Source: Chitinispirillales bacterium ANBcel5 (GTDB taxonomy: Bacteria > Fibrobacterota > Chitinivibrionia > Chitinivibrionales > Chitinispirillaceae). From it: a stretch of DNA of 50,070 nucleotides. The notes under the pieces were generated by a model. It worked only from the letters and a program-made list of their open reading frames with translations. It ran no database searches and was not told the origin of the DNA. Made by a program: the position numbers and the translations under genes. Positions 26,526 through 36,100 of the stretch are shown here, piece after piece (position 1 is the stretch's first letter; the number at the start of each line of letters is the position of its first letter). The stretch lies in assembly GCA_029688955.1 (NCBI GenBank), contig JARUKZ010000032.1:1-50070 (forward strand), given 5' to 3'.

Positions 26526-27647
26526 ATGAACCTTAAAATTCTCCCCACAAAACACCTAACTCCTAAAAAGCTACTCTTTTTATCTCCTATACTTATAGCT
26601 GGTCTAATATTTCTTAACTCCCTTAGAAACAAAACTTACACTATTTTACCAAACGAGCAGTATCAGGGCTTTGTATACGACGACAGAGCAGACCAGGGGA
26701 ATTCTATCATTTATGGCATCTCTGACAGCAGCGGTATGAACTTAGAGTTCAGACTACAACAGGGGTTTAACCATCCCTATGTGGGAGTTATCTTTCATCT
26801 CAATGAAGATTCAGACTACACGGACATCTCCATGTATGATTTTTTAAGCGTTAAAATACGTGCAGATGAACCACCTGATCTTGCTTTTCACCTCAGAAGC
26901 TTTGTAGAAGGTTTTACTAACCCCGATGATCATATGAGTTACAGATTTCTTGTAAGAGAAGTCATGAGTTCCAATAGCCAGCATACTTTTAGATTACCCC
27001 TAAGTTCATTCTCGACCCCTCAATGGTGGTATAGCTTGTATAGGCGTGAACCTAACGAATTTCCCAAAGAAAAATTTTCCTGCATAGCATCTTTGGTGAT
27101 TCAAAGCGGTACTAGTACCCCGGTAGATAAAAACCTCAGCATGAATATAGAATCAATCAGGTTTGAAAAGAATTTAGCATCAAGAGCAATCTCCTTTCTT
27201 TTATTTTTGATTATCTATGGTGTGGGCGGTTTTGTTATTTACTCTGTCTTTGTGAGAAAAAAGAAAAAAACCCCGCAAAAATTGATCGTTACTTACGAGC
27301 CGCTCAAGGTCCAGAGCTATACCGACGAAGAGACCAAGAGAATAGTTTCATTTATCGCCCGTTCCTTCAATAACCCAAATCTCGATGCTGTAAATATTGC
27401 AAGAGAAGTTGGTATATCTCCCAATAAGATTTCAAGTGTACTTAGAAAGAGTATGTCATGCAGTTTAAAGCAGTATTTAAATAGTATAAGAATTACAGAG
27501 GCAAAGCGATTGCTGCGTTCCACCGATCGCCAAATTGCAGAAATATCACGTAAAGTTGGTTACAACAATGTAGCTCACTTTAACAGAATGTTCAAAATAA
27601 CTGAAGGGGTTACTCCTAATCAGTATCGAAAAAAATCACATACCTGA
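26526..27647 (+). CDS. Membrane-anchored AraC-type regulator with extracytoplasmic sensor
   Basis: The 373-residue protein starts with a membrane helix (about 18-32). A region of about 190 residues then lies between helices and has the character of a beta-sandwich (VYDDRADQGNSIIYGISDSS; DISMYDFLSVKIRAD; EKFSCIASLVIQS), resembling CIA30/CBM11-like sugar-binding domains. A second helix at about 223-243 is followed by a cytoplasmic AraC-family double HTH, with NIAREVGISPNKISSVLRK and the family signature IAEISRKVGYNNVAHFNRMFK near the C-terminus. It is therefore a one-component sensor reading the periplasm and probably acting on DNA directly. The same kind of fold in the lipoprotein gene at 27992 suggests a shared ligand. 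Confidence 0.8.
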   Translation: MNLKILPTKHLTPKKLLFLSPILIAGLIFLNSLRNKTYTILPNEQYQGFVYDDRADQGNSIIYGISDSSGMNLEFRLQQGFNHPYVGVIFHLNEDSDYTDISMYDFLSVKIRADEPPDLAFHLRSFVEGFTNPDDHMSYRFLVREVMSSNSQHTFRLPLSSFSTPQWWYSLYRREPNEFPKEKFSCIASLVIQSGTSTPVDKNLSMNIESIRFEKNLASRAISFLLFLIIYGVGGFVIYSVFVRKKKKTPQKLIVTYEPLKVQSYTDEETKRIVSFIARSFNNPNLDAVNIAREVGISPNKISSVLRKSMSCSLKQYLNSIRITEAKRLLRSTDRQIAEISRKVGYNNVAHFNRMFKITEGVTPNQYRKKSHT

Positions 27648-27991
27648 ATTCATAATTTCCTTCACTATCATTCACCTTTTACGATTCCCCTCTCTTTTTT
27701 CTTCTACTATTACCTTCTACTCATCATTATCAAAATCAAAAGCTTACATGATATGATCAATTTTTTAAGATAAAAATGTGAAGAACAGGAACGCCCAGCC
27801 AACTAAGCCCTATACTTCTGTTTTTCAAATACTTACATGCATTTACATTTAAGTGGCAGAGTTTTGTTTACTCTAACTAGATTTTTTCCAAAATCAAATG
27901 GTGTAAATTTTTATTAAGAGTTTATCCCGGGAAACTCTTCAAATAGTTTGATCGACTTAACCTTTTCTACTCTATTTTAAAGGAGATAAAT
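27648..27991. other. Control region between the regulator and the CBM-like lipoprotein
   Basis: No gene is seen. AAGAGTTT at 27916-27923 and AAACTCTT at 27932-27939 form a perfect inverted repeat around an 8-nt centre ATCCCGGG, about 40 nt before the ribosome-binding site AAAGGAG (27979-27985). A regulator binding here would control the lipoprotein gene. Confidence 0.45.
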
Positions 27992-28801
27992 ATGAAATCC
28001 TTGTACCTAGTGTCAGTAGTATCTTTATTAATATTCTGCTCCAGTACTAATCCCTTAAGTACTACTGAAGATATCAGCCATCTGGAGTCGGTCGTCATTA
28101 TCGATAATTTTGAGAACAGTTACGATAAACGCCCTGAACAAAATTACCTCTCAGGACTGTCTTATCACCTCGGTGATACTCTTCCTACTAAAGATCATGG
28201 GATTTGGGTAATATATCATAATGACGAGAGTAGTATGTTTGCCCCTAACGGTGAGCAGATGAACACAGGTACACAAGTATCTTTTGGCGCGGAAAATAAT
28301 TTTTACCGGGCAGTAGGACCGTGGGGCAAAGAGGGAAACGGGCTCCATCTTAGTATGCACCTTAAAGGTGATAATTACCCCCACATTGGCGTTGGAACAG
28401 CGTTTTTGGGCATTTACGGTAGAAGTTGGTATGATTTTTCTTCACTGGAAAAAGTCACCTTCTGGGCCAAAGGTTCTGGCTCCTTCTATGTAAGTATGAC
28501 TACAGATACTATCCACAACGGCTACCCACCGGGGGATAACTGGGGAAATTTTGCTGCAACCATAACCCTAAGCGATGAGTGGACCTACTATGAAATACCG
28601 GTTGAAGATTTTGTTGCAAGGCCCTATTCAAGTGCCAGAAATGATGGCCTTGTATGGGAAGATGGTAAAGACAAGGTCACATTTTTTGAATTTGTAAGCC
28701 ATCAGTCATACGACAAAATAGCCAATGAAGAGCTTGAGCTTTTTGTGGATGCCATTCATTTTCATGGTATTGAGTACTCGATTTTTGGTATAAATAAATA
28801 A
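27992..28801 (+). CDS. CBM11/CIA30-like lipoprotein
   Basis: The N-terminus MKSLYLVSVVSLLIFCSS is a lipoprotein signal with the lipobox LIFC. The rest of about 250 residues is a jelly-roll-like sugar-binding domain (VVIIDNFENSYDKRP, then LEKVTFWAKGSGSFYVSMTT, with the FVDAIHFHG close). CBM11 modules bind beta-1,4 and mixed-linked glucans; the CIA30-like fold is broader. This outer-membrane or surface lipoprotein is probably a glucan-binding component. Its position directly after the AraC-type regulator with a similar sensor domain and upstream of cellobiose phosphorylase suggests a cello-oligosaccharide role. Confidence 0.72.
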   Translation: MKSLYLVSVVSLLIFCSSTNPLSTTEDISHLESVVIIDNFENSYDKRPEQNYLSGLSYHLGDTLPTKDHGIWVIYHNDESSMFAPNGEQMNTGTQVSFGAENNFYRAVGPWGKEGNGLHLSMHLKGDNYPHIGVGTAFLGIYGRSWYDFSSLEKVTFWAKGSGSFYVSMTTDTIHNGYPPGDNWGNFAATITLSDEWTYYEIPVEDFVARPYSSARNDGLVWEDGKDKVTFFEFVSHQSYDKIANEELELFVDAIHFHGIEYSIFGINK

Positions 28802-28807
28802 CATTGC

Positions 28808-28853
28808 AAGCATCTGCGGTCATACATTTTTCTGACCGCAGATGCTTTTTTTT
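28808..28853 (+). terminator. Strong intrinsic terminator after the lipoprotein gene
   Basis: A perfect 15-bp stem (AAGCATCTGCGGTCA with its reverse complement) encloses a 10-nt loop and is followed by eight T's. It makes the lipoprotein gene its own transcription unit. Confidence 0.92.
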
Positions 28854-29171
28854 ACCGCTATAACAGTAAACACATTTGTATCCGGAGTCTCACCCAACAC
28901 TCTAAGGGGTACCAAAAGTACGTTTTAGCACAACAGTAATAGTAGCCCCGATCTCTTCTAACTCACTCCTACTTCATTTAATTTTAAGCTTTTAAGTATC
29001 TGTTCTGTAACATATATTATAGGATCATTCTATTCTCTGAAATACCTTTCCCTCCTCTTCGGTCTTATCCAACAGCATAGAGCTAAATATCGAAGGGTGA
29101 ACGGTGGGAGGGGTAGTTGAGAACTTACGTTTTCTGTGCAGCAAAACAAATAAATTCCATACATAAATTTC
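28854..29171. other. Gap upstream of cellobiose phosphorylase; no gene seen
   Basis: About 320 nt between the lipoprotein terminator and the GH94 ribosome-binding site contains no convincing ORF. TACCAAAAGTACG near 28911 is a weak dyad. No riboswitch-like fold was recognised. The GH94 promoter must lie here. Confidence 0.4.
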
Positions 29172-29176
29172 AGGAG
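29172..29176 (+). promoter_or_regulatory. Ribosome-binding site that sets the GH94 start
   Basis: AGGAG lies 6 nt before ATG 29183, which makes that the start in preference to an in-frame start at 29117. Confidence 0.75.
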
Positions 29177-29182
29177 ACCTTT

Positions 29183-31618
29183 ATGAAATACGGTTATTTT
29201 GATGATTCACAGCGTGAGTATGTTATAACCACCCCTCAGACCCCCTATCCCTGGATAAACTATCTTGGAAGCCAGGATTATTTTTCACTGATTTCCAACA
29301 CCTCGGGTGGATATAGCTTTTATAAGGATGCCAGACTTCGTAGAATTACCCGTTATCGCTACAACAATATTCCGGTAGATAACAATGGGCGTTATTTTTA
29401 TATCCGTGAAGGTGATGATTTTTGGTCACCAGGGTGGAAACCGGTAAAGCGTGGTTTAAACGAGTACCAGTGCAGACATGGTATGGGCTATACAATTATA
29501 AAAGGCACACGCAACGGACTCGCTGCTGAAGTGCTCTATTTTGTTCCATCAGATTTTAATGGTGAGGTACAGAAAGTAACTCTTACCAATAATACCGATA
29601 AAGCGAAGAATTTTACTCTCTTTTCCTATGTAGAATGGTGCCTGTGGAATGCTCAGGACGATATGACCAACTTCCAGAGAAACTTTAACACCGGAGAGGT
29701 TGAGGTTGATGGATCTACGATTTACCATAAAACCGAATACCGCGAACGCAGAAACCATTACGCCTTCTATACAGTAAACAGACCAGTCTCCGGCTTTGAC
29801 ACAGATAGAGAAAGTTTTATGGGCCGTTATAATGGACCGGAAAATCCGGAAGCGGTACTTGATGGAAAGTCAAGAAACTCGGTTGCTGATGGATGGTCGC
29901 CTATAGCTTCACACAGTATTACTATAACCCTTGAGCCCAAAGAAAGCACCGAGCTTGTTTTTGTACTGGGGTATGTAGAGAATGATGAAGAGAAGAAATG
30001 GGAGTCTCCCGGAGTTATTAATAAAGAGAAAGCAAAAGAGATGATTTCGCTTTTCTCAACCAGCAGTGGGGCAGACAAAGCACTATCAGAACTAAAGAAA
30101 AGCTGGGACGACCTTCTTTCCCGTTATGTTCTGGACAGCAGTGATGAGAAGCTAAATCGTATGGTAAACATTTGGAATCAATACCAGTGTATCATTACTT
30201 TTAACATGTCCCGCAGTGCTTCATATTTTGAATCTGGAATCGGACGTGGGATGGGCTTTCGCGATTCTAACCAGGATATTGCGGGCTTTGTCCATCAGCT
30301 CCCTGACAGAGCAAGAGAGCGAATACTCGATTTAGCTGCTACACAGCTGGAAGATGGTGGTGCTTATCATCAGTATCAGCCGCTCACAAAAAAAGGTAAT
30401 GACGAAATTGGTGGAGATTTCAACGATGATCCTCTGTGGCTTATCTATTCCACCAGTGCCTATATAAAGGAAAGTGGTGACTGGAGTATACTTGAAGAAT
30501 CGGTACCTTACGACAACAACCCAGATAAAGCAAAGCCATTTCTTGACCACCTTAAAAGATCATTTCATCATGTGGTTGAAAACCGTGGACCTCACGGTCT
30601 GCCGCTTATAGGCAGAGCAGACTGGAATGACTGCCTTAACCTCAATTGCTTTTCTTCCACACCGGATGAATCGTTTCAGACATGCACAAGTAAGGATGGA
30701 AAAACTGCAGAATCGATTTTTATCGGTGGAATGTTTGTTAGCATTGGAAAAGAGTATGTAAGGATCCTTGAGCATCTGGGCAAAAACGATGAAGCCAAAG
30801 CTGCTAATGAACATATCGAAACCATGAAAGACGCAATAATTAAGCATGGCTGGGATGGAGAGTGGTTTTTAAGGGCTTACGATGATAACGGTGATAAGGT
30901 AGGAAGCAGTGAAAATGAGGAAGGCAAGATCTTCATTGAGCCACAAGGGTACTGCGTTATGGCTGGTATAGGAGTGGAAGATGGTATGGCAGCAAAGGCC
31001 CTGGAATCTACCCGTAACTACCTGGATAGTGACCACGGAATGGTGCTGGTAAACCCTCCTTATTCCAAATACCATATTAATTTAGGTGAAATCTCATCCT
31101 ATCCTCCTGGATACAAAGAGAATGCAGGAATCTTTTGCCACAATAATCCCTGGGTAATAATAGCAGAAACTGTTTTAGGTCAGGGAAACTTTGCTTTTGA
31201 ACATTATAAGAAAATTGCTCCTGCGTACCGGGAAGATATCAGCGACAAACACAGGATGGAACCATACGTTTATTCACAGATGATTGCCGGTAAAGATGCA
31301 GGGCGCCATGGAGAGGCTAAAAACTCCTGGCTTACCGGTACTGCTGCATGGAACTTTATTGCAGTATCGCATTGGATTCTTGGGGTACGTCCTGATTATG
31401 AAGGTCTGATTGTCGACCCTTGTATACCACAGGAATGGAACGATTTTTCCGTAAAAAGAGTTTTTAGAGGCTCTACTTACAATATTAACGTAAAAAATCC
31501 AGACCATGTTTCTAAAGGTGTAAAAACAATAACGGTCAATGGAAAGGAAATAGAGGGAAATATTATACCGGTTTATAATGATAATGCTGTACATACAGTT
31601 GAAGTTATAATGGGATGA
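29183..31618 (+). CDS. Cellobiose phosphorylase (GH94)
   Basis: The 811-residue product has the length and N-terminal sequence typical of GH94 cellobiose phosphorylases ([20 protein letters not shown], then [20 protein letters not shown]). The catalytic region [13 protein letters not shown] contains the conserved general-acid Asp 483 counted from ATG 29183, and [16 protein letters not shown] is another family signature. It splits cellobiose with phosphate to alpha-glucose-1-phosphate and glucose in the cytoplasm, saving ATP relative to hydrolysis. Cello-oligosaccharide (cellodextrin) phosphorylases are close relatives, but the match favours cellobiose. It is followed by a hairpin and then by glgC, which uses glucose-1-phosphate. 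Confidence 0.93.
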   Translation: MKYGYFDDSQREYVITTPQTPYPWINYLGSQDYFSLISNTSGGYSFYKDARLRRITRYRYNNIPVDNNGRYFYIREGDDFWSPGWKPVKRGLNEYQCRHGMGYTIIKGTRNGLAAEVLYFVPSDFNGEVQKVTLTNNTDKAKNFTLFSYVEWCLWNAQDDMTNFQRNFNTGEVEVDGSTIYHKTEYRERRNHYAFYTVNRPVSGFDTDRESFMGRYNGPENPEAVLDGKSRNSVADGWSPIASHSITITLEPKESTELVFVLGYVENDEEKKWESPGVINKEKAKEMISLFSTSSGADKALSELKKSWDDLLSRYVLDSSDEKLNRMVNIWNQYQCIITFNMSRSASYFESGIGRGMGFRDSNQDIAGFVHQLPDRARERILDLAATQLEDGGAYHQYQPLTKKGNDEIGGDFNDDPLWLIYSTSAYIKESGDWSILEESVPYDNNPDKAKPFLDHLKRSFHHVVENRGPHGLPLIGRADWNDCLNLNCFSSTPDESFQTCTSKDGKTAESIFIGGMFVSIGKEYVRILEHLGKNDEAKAANEHIETMKDAIIKHGWDGEWFLRAYDDNGDKVGSSENEEGKIFIEPQGYCVMAGIGVEDGMAAKALESTRNYLDSDHGMVLVNPPYSKYHINLGEISSYPPGYKENAGIFCHNNPWVIIAETVLGQGNFAFEHYKKIAPAYREDISDKHRMEPYVYSQMIAGKDAGRHGEAKNSWLTGTAAWNFIAVSHWILGVRPDYEGLIVDPCIPQEWNDFSVKRVFRGSTYNINVKNPDHVSKGVKTITVNGKEIEGNIIPVYNDNAVHTVEVIMG

Positions 31619-31626
31619 TGTTATAA

Positions 31627-31656
31627 TGTGCTGGATAAGTAATCTTATCCAGCACA
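31627..31656 (+). terminator. Hairpin after GH94, probable terminator or processing site
   Basis: TGTGCTGGATAA at 31627-31638 is repeated as its exact reverse complement at 31645-31656 across a 6-nt loop. A perfect T-run is missing (AATAAAGTTTT follows), so it may be a weak terminator or a transcript-stabilising hairpin between GH94 and glgC. Confidence 0.55.
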
Positions 31657-31820
31657 ATAAAGTTTTCCTTTGGCAATTGAATTTTGCGTAGCTTTAAAAA
31701 GATATACGTTTAGAGGCGAGGTTTAGAGACATATGTCTCATTTAATCCTTATTGAAAAGCTGTGAAATATCTAAACACAACACTGGTAGAGAAAATTTTG
31801 AACCTTAAAAAAAGGACTTA

Positions 31821-33074
31821 ATGATGACCCCTCAGATTACCTCAATTATTCTCGCCGGAGGTCAGGGACGCCGTCTTCATCCACTGACCAAAGCACGTTC
31901 AAAACCAGCGGTTCCTATAGGCGGTAAATTCAGATTAATCGACATCCCAATTAGTAACTGCCTGCACCATGGAATCAGACAAATTTGGGTTTTGACTCAG
32001 TTTGCTTCCGAATCGCTTCACAGACATATTTTCCAAACCTACAGAATGGACAACTTTTCCAAAGGATTTGTTTCTGTGCTTGCTGCATCCCAAACTCTGG
32101 ACAGCAAGGGGTGGTATCAGGGTACTGCTGATGCGGTACGAAAAAACCTTACCAATTTCAGGCAATCCGGAGAAAACATCCTTTTACTTTCAGGGGACCA
32201 TCTTTACAGGATGGATTTCCACAATTTTCTTAAATTTCACCAGGAACATGAGGCTGATATTTCCTTGAGCGTTGTTCCGGTGGAAAGATCAAAGGTCAGT
32301 GAGCTTGGGATAATGAAAATGGATGCCAATTACAAGGTCCTTGATTTTGTTGAAAAACCCAAGGATGATTCTGTTATCGATAACTTTGAGCTTCCATTAC
32401 AGCTTCGTCCTCCCAAAGATAATGGCAGTGATGAAGAACGCTCTCATGTGGGATCTATGGGTATTTACCTCTTTAAAAAACAGGTCCTTATCGATCTTCT
32501 TGACAAGTATGACTTTGATGACTTTGGCAAACAAATTATCCCCGCAGCTATCTCCAATTATAATGTGGCTGCATACCCTTTTTCAGGATATTGGGAGGAC
32601 ATTGGGACAATTAAAGCCTTTTTTGATTCACATATTTCTTTGACCACTCCCAATTCACCTTTTAATTTTTATGATCAGGAAAAGCCCATTTTTACTCACG
32701 CACGTTTTCTTCCAGCTGCAAAAATCAGCGGCTCATCCATTGATTCATCTATTGTATGCGAAGGGTCTATGATTGAAAACGCGACCATAGCTGACAGTGT
32801 GATAGGTGTTAGATCTGTAATCCGAAAAGGGTGTAATCTATCCCGGGTTATTTTTATGGGTGCCGATTACTATGATGAGCACGGAACTATGGGAATAGGT
32901 AAGAACTGCAGAATCGAAAATGCTATTCTCGACAAAGACGTTCACATTGGAGACGATGTAAATCTCACGAATGTAGAAAATATTCAAAATGGCGAACGCG
33001 ATGGAATAATTATTAGGGATGGAATTATCGCAGTCCCTAAGGGGATGCATGTACCTTCCGGATACACTTTATAA
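31821..33074 (+). CDS. glgC: Glucose-1-phosphate adenylyltransferase
   Basis: The 417-residue protein has the GlgC layout. The nucleotide-binding loop ILAGGQGRRLHPLTKARSKPAVP is followed by the catalytic GWYQGTADAVRKNL and the sugar-phosphate motif FVEKPKD, and it ends in a left-handed helix repeat domain (SSIVCEGSMIENATI; DADYYDEHG-like; KNCRIENAILDKDVHIG). It makes ADP-glucose from glucose-1-phosphate and ATP, the committed step of bacterial glycogen synthesis. AAAGGA lies 5 nt before ATG 31821. The position after cellobiose phosphorylase suggests a direct route from cellobiose to glycogen. A terminator follows at 33118-33145. Confidence 0.95.
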   Translation: MMTPQITSIILAGGQGRRLHPLTKARSKPAVPIGGKFRLIDIPISNCLHHGIRQIWVLTQFASESLHRHIFQTYRMDNFSKGFVSVLAASQTLDSKGWYQGTADAVRKNLTNFRQSGENILLLSGDHLYRMDFHNFLKFHQEHEADISLSVVPVERSKVSELGIMKMDANYKVLDFVEKPKDDSVIDNFELPLQLRPPKDNGSDEERSHVGSMGIYLFKKQVLIDLLDKYDFDDFGKQIIPAAISNYNVAAYPFSGYWEDIGTIKAFFDSHISLTTPNSPFNFYDQEKPIFTHARFLPAAKISGSSIDSSIVCEGSMIENATIADSVIGVRSVIRKGCNLSRVIFMGADYYDEHGTMGIGKNCRIENAILDKDVHIGDDVNLTNVENIQNGERDGIIIRDGIIAVPKGMHVPSGYTL

Positions 33075-33117
33075 TTTTTCATCGCGAACTGATATAACCT
33101 TAAGTTCGCTTAAGAAC

Positions 33118-33145
33118 AAAGCCTGTACCAAAGTACAGGCTTTTT
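33118..33145 (+). terminator. Intrinsic terminator after glgC
   Basis: AAAGCCTGTAC and GTACAGGCTTT form a perfect 11-bp stem around a CAAA loop, ending in T's. It separates glgC from the convergent GH9 gene. Confidence 0.88.
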
Positions 33146-33188
33146 CTATTACAACCAAATTAACTATGAAGGGCGGTTGATTGTAATT

Positions 33189-36100
33189 TTAATCCGATAT
33201 ACCTATGGTTATTCTTCCCCTATCAGGCTCAGGGCTCTTTGTATCACCTTCTACACGAATAATCGCCAAATATGAACCTGTACCTGCTTTTCTTCCTCTG
33301 CTGGTATAACCGTTCCAATCAAAATAGAGTTTGCTTGATCCATCTTCTTTTTGCAACGGTTCATTAATAACCAAATTTCCGACATTATCATATATATAAA
33401 CTTCCCCTGACAAGTTAATTTCAATAGGAATTAGCGAAATTGGTTCTGCTTCCAACCTGATTGACTCGGTTTCCCCAAACACAAAAGGGTTGGGTCCTGC
33501 GCTAAACTTCATGGTAAAAGGTGGTGGTTTTACAGTAAGTGGACTGCGCCTGTTATTTTCATTGGTTTGTACGTTGAGATAACTATCGTACACCTGAGTA
33601 GCAGTATCTATCCATATAGAATCCAAGGTGCCCGGGTATTCGACTCCATCTATTGAATTAACAATGAAGACGTGTTGCTCAGATGTTTGGTTGGTAATAC
33701 TATGCAGGTTAAACGTATATTGCTGTCCGGTTTCTCCGTACACAGCAGTAAAGGGTTGCGGTTCCCTGATTGCAGCAACAGATTCAGAAAATGTAACATA
33801 CAGTGTATCAGGGTATGATTCGCCCACCTCTAAAACTGCTCCGGGTGCAAAAGTGGCATTTTTGATCACCGGTGCGGCACTATCATTAACAGCCCGTTCT
33901 AATCTATCATTAGAAAAATTTCTAAACGCAGCATACATATACATCTGACCACCTGTAATTATCGAATCGCCAGTAACCAGACCTTCAATATTTATGAAAA
34001 AATCCTGTCCGCTATCACCAAATAAACTAATACGTTCGGCTGGTATTTTTACCGTATCCTCCATTTCCCACAAGATCTCAATGGAGAGGTCTGTAACATC
34101 GACTTTTGATGACAGTGAGAATTTAACATTATCAATTACCCCATCAGCACTACTGTCGAAGTAGTGTGCGCTGGTTATTCTGGGAAGTGCAGATCTTAAA
34201 ATCACCGGTACCGGCGTGTTTTCTGGATGAGCGTGATTGCCCGCATAATCCCTAATGGGACCTTCAGGATTTATAAAAACATAATCTTCCTCTTTTACAG
34301 CACCACCATCGGCGTACACAAGCAGGGTAACAGAGTTATTCAGAGTCCCTGAGTTTAGTATTGTAAGTACAGTTAACGGGATAATCTCATTTCCTTGTTT
34401 AAGGTAAAGAGATTGGTGCACAGTTTTCTGCGGGTTGATCGGTTCAGAAAAGAGTAGTTGAAGCGTATCATAGACTCCGGTTACCCTTTCAAATAAAAGT
34501 GCCCTGTCCAGTAAAATAGGCCCTGCTCTGTCAGCAACAGGAACAACCGATTCCCGCACTATTTCATTATAGGTTAAATAAGTTCTTGCTGTCATTTGTG
34601 CGCCTGGCTCAAAACCGGTAATTCTATCAAGCTCAGGATTAAGATCGATGTAAACGACATCCTCTTCAATAGTGAAATTATCTTGTGAGGGTGTTAACAG
34701 GCGCCTTCCCTCCATATCAGGAATGGTGAGCCTGATTGAATCCAACGGATCATCGATAACCTGATTAAACCTGATTACAATGCGATCTATTGTGCCTTCC
34801 CCACCCGTATCAGTAAACCATGCGTCAACCGGAACCGGAAAATCGGCCCGGCTTACAAGATAAGCCTGAGAGATATCGGTGGGGTCTGTTGGATCGATAT
34901 AGGTAACCCATATTACATCGCCTCCTCTCATAGAAATCTGGTTTTTCCCCCTTTGTGATGGTGGAAGGCTGACAACTTCAACAGGATCAATACTTCTAAA
35001 ATTACCAGTAGAGTCTCCGGTTTCCAGCAAAGGTATATAGATACTATCTCCGTTTACCGGATTTACCACCGAGACCCATACGGTATCGGGTTTAGATGGA
35101 TCTAAATTTGCATTAAGATCTCTCACCAGCACGTTAAAAACTGTGGTATCAATACGTGCTGTATCGCCCAGGGGGTTATCCTGCAGATCTCTTAAAGACA
35201 TTGATGATGGATAGGCTTCTGCGCCTCTGAAATCAACATAAAAACTATGATTCTGAAAAGCACATCCCATACAATCGATGCAGTCTTCCGGAGGACCGGC
35301 AAAGATTGTGACATCTACATTATTAGGGCCATTCTGAACAGGAACGGGAATGGCAAGTTCATACATATCCTGTTGAAAGTCATACCTGGCCACCGAACTG
35401 ACATCAACAATTCGCTCTCCATTAACCCAGATATCGTTTATTACACCATCTTCATTAACCCGTGCCCAACCACGAGCTGTAACAACAGGGTTAACCTGTT
35501 CAATAAACACATACTCATCTGATGGGTTTAGGAGCGGATCGACAATTTGAGAAGTTAACTCGTAGTGGTTTTGTCTTGTCTGTTGCTCTGATCGAGAAGG
35601 TGAGTAACCCCATACAAACTCATTTTTACGATAGACGGTTATGTAGGGGTTAACCGGAATGTTCCAGTAATTTTGATCAAGGTCTTCATCCTTTTCTCCC
35701 TCCGGAAGCCCGGGATAGTCAAACGGCGCACCATCCGCTCTACTGTGGGGTTTAAAGCTCCAATCCAAATCTGTTATCTCTTTTTGGGGAGGCACATTCA
35801 TTAGATCTTCATAGGGAGGCCAGGGGCTGCGGCTGTCCATCAGGAGATCGATGCGAAACCTGGCCCCCGATTCCATTTGAGCACTGCCAAGTGGAACAGG
35901 AATATACCAGGCCCAGGTATCAGTTTCGGGATCGTAGGTGTCATCCATTTTCACCGGTCTTGCAGCCTGAACAAGCGGGTCAAGATACTCTTTAAAATGC
36001 TCATCCTGATACCCTGCACTATTATATTGAATTCCAATATCAACCCTGAATGCAAAATGGTCATCAAAGTTGACCTCCTGACCATCTACATTTATAATCT

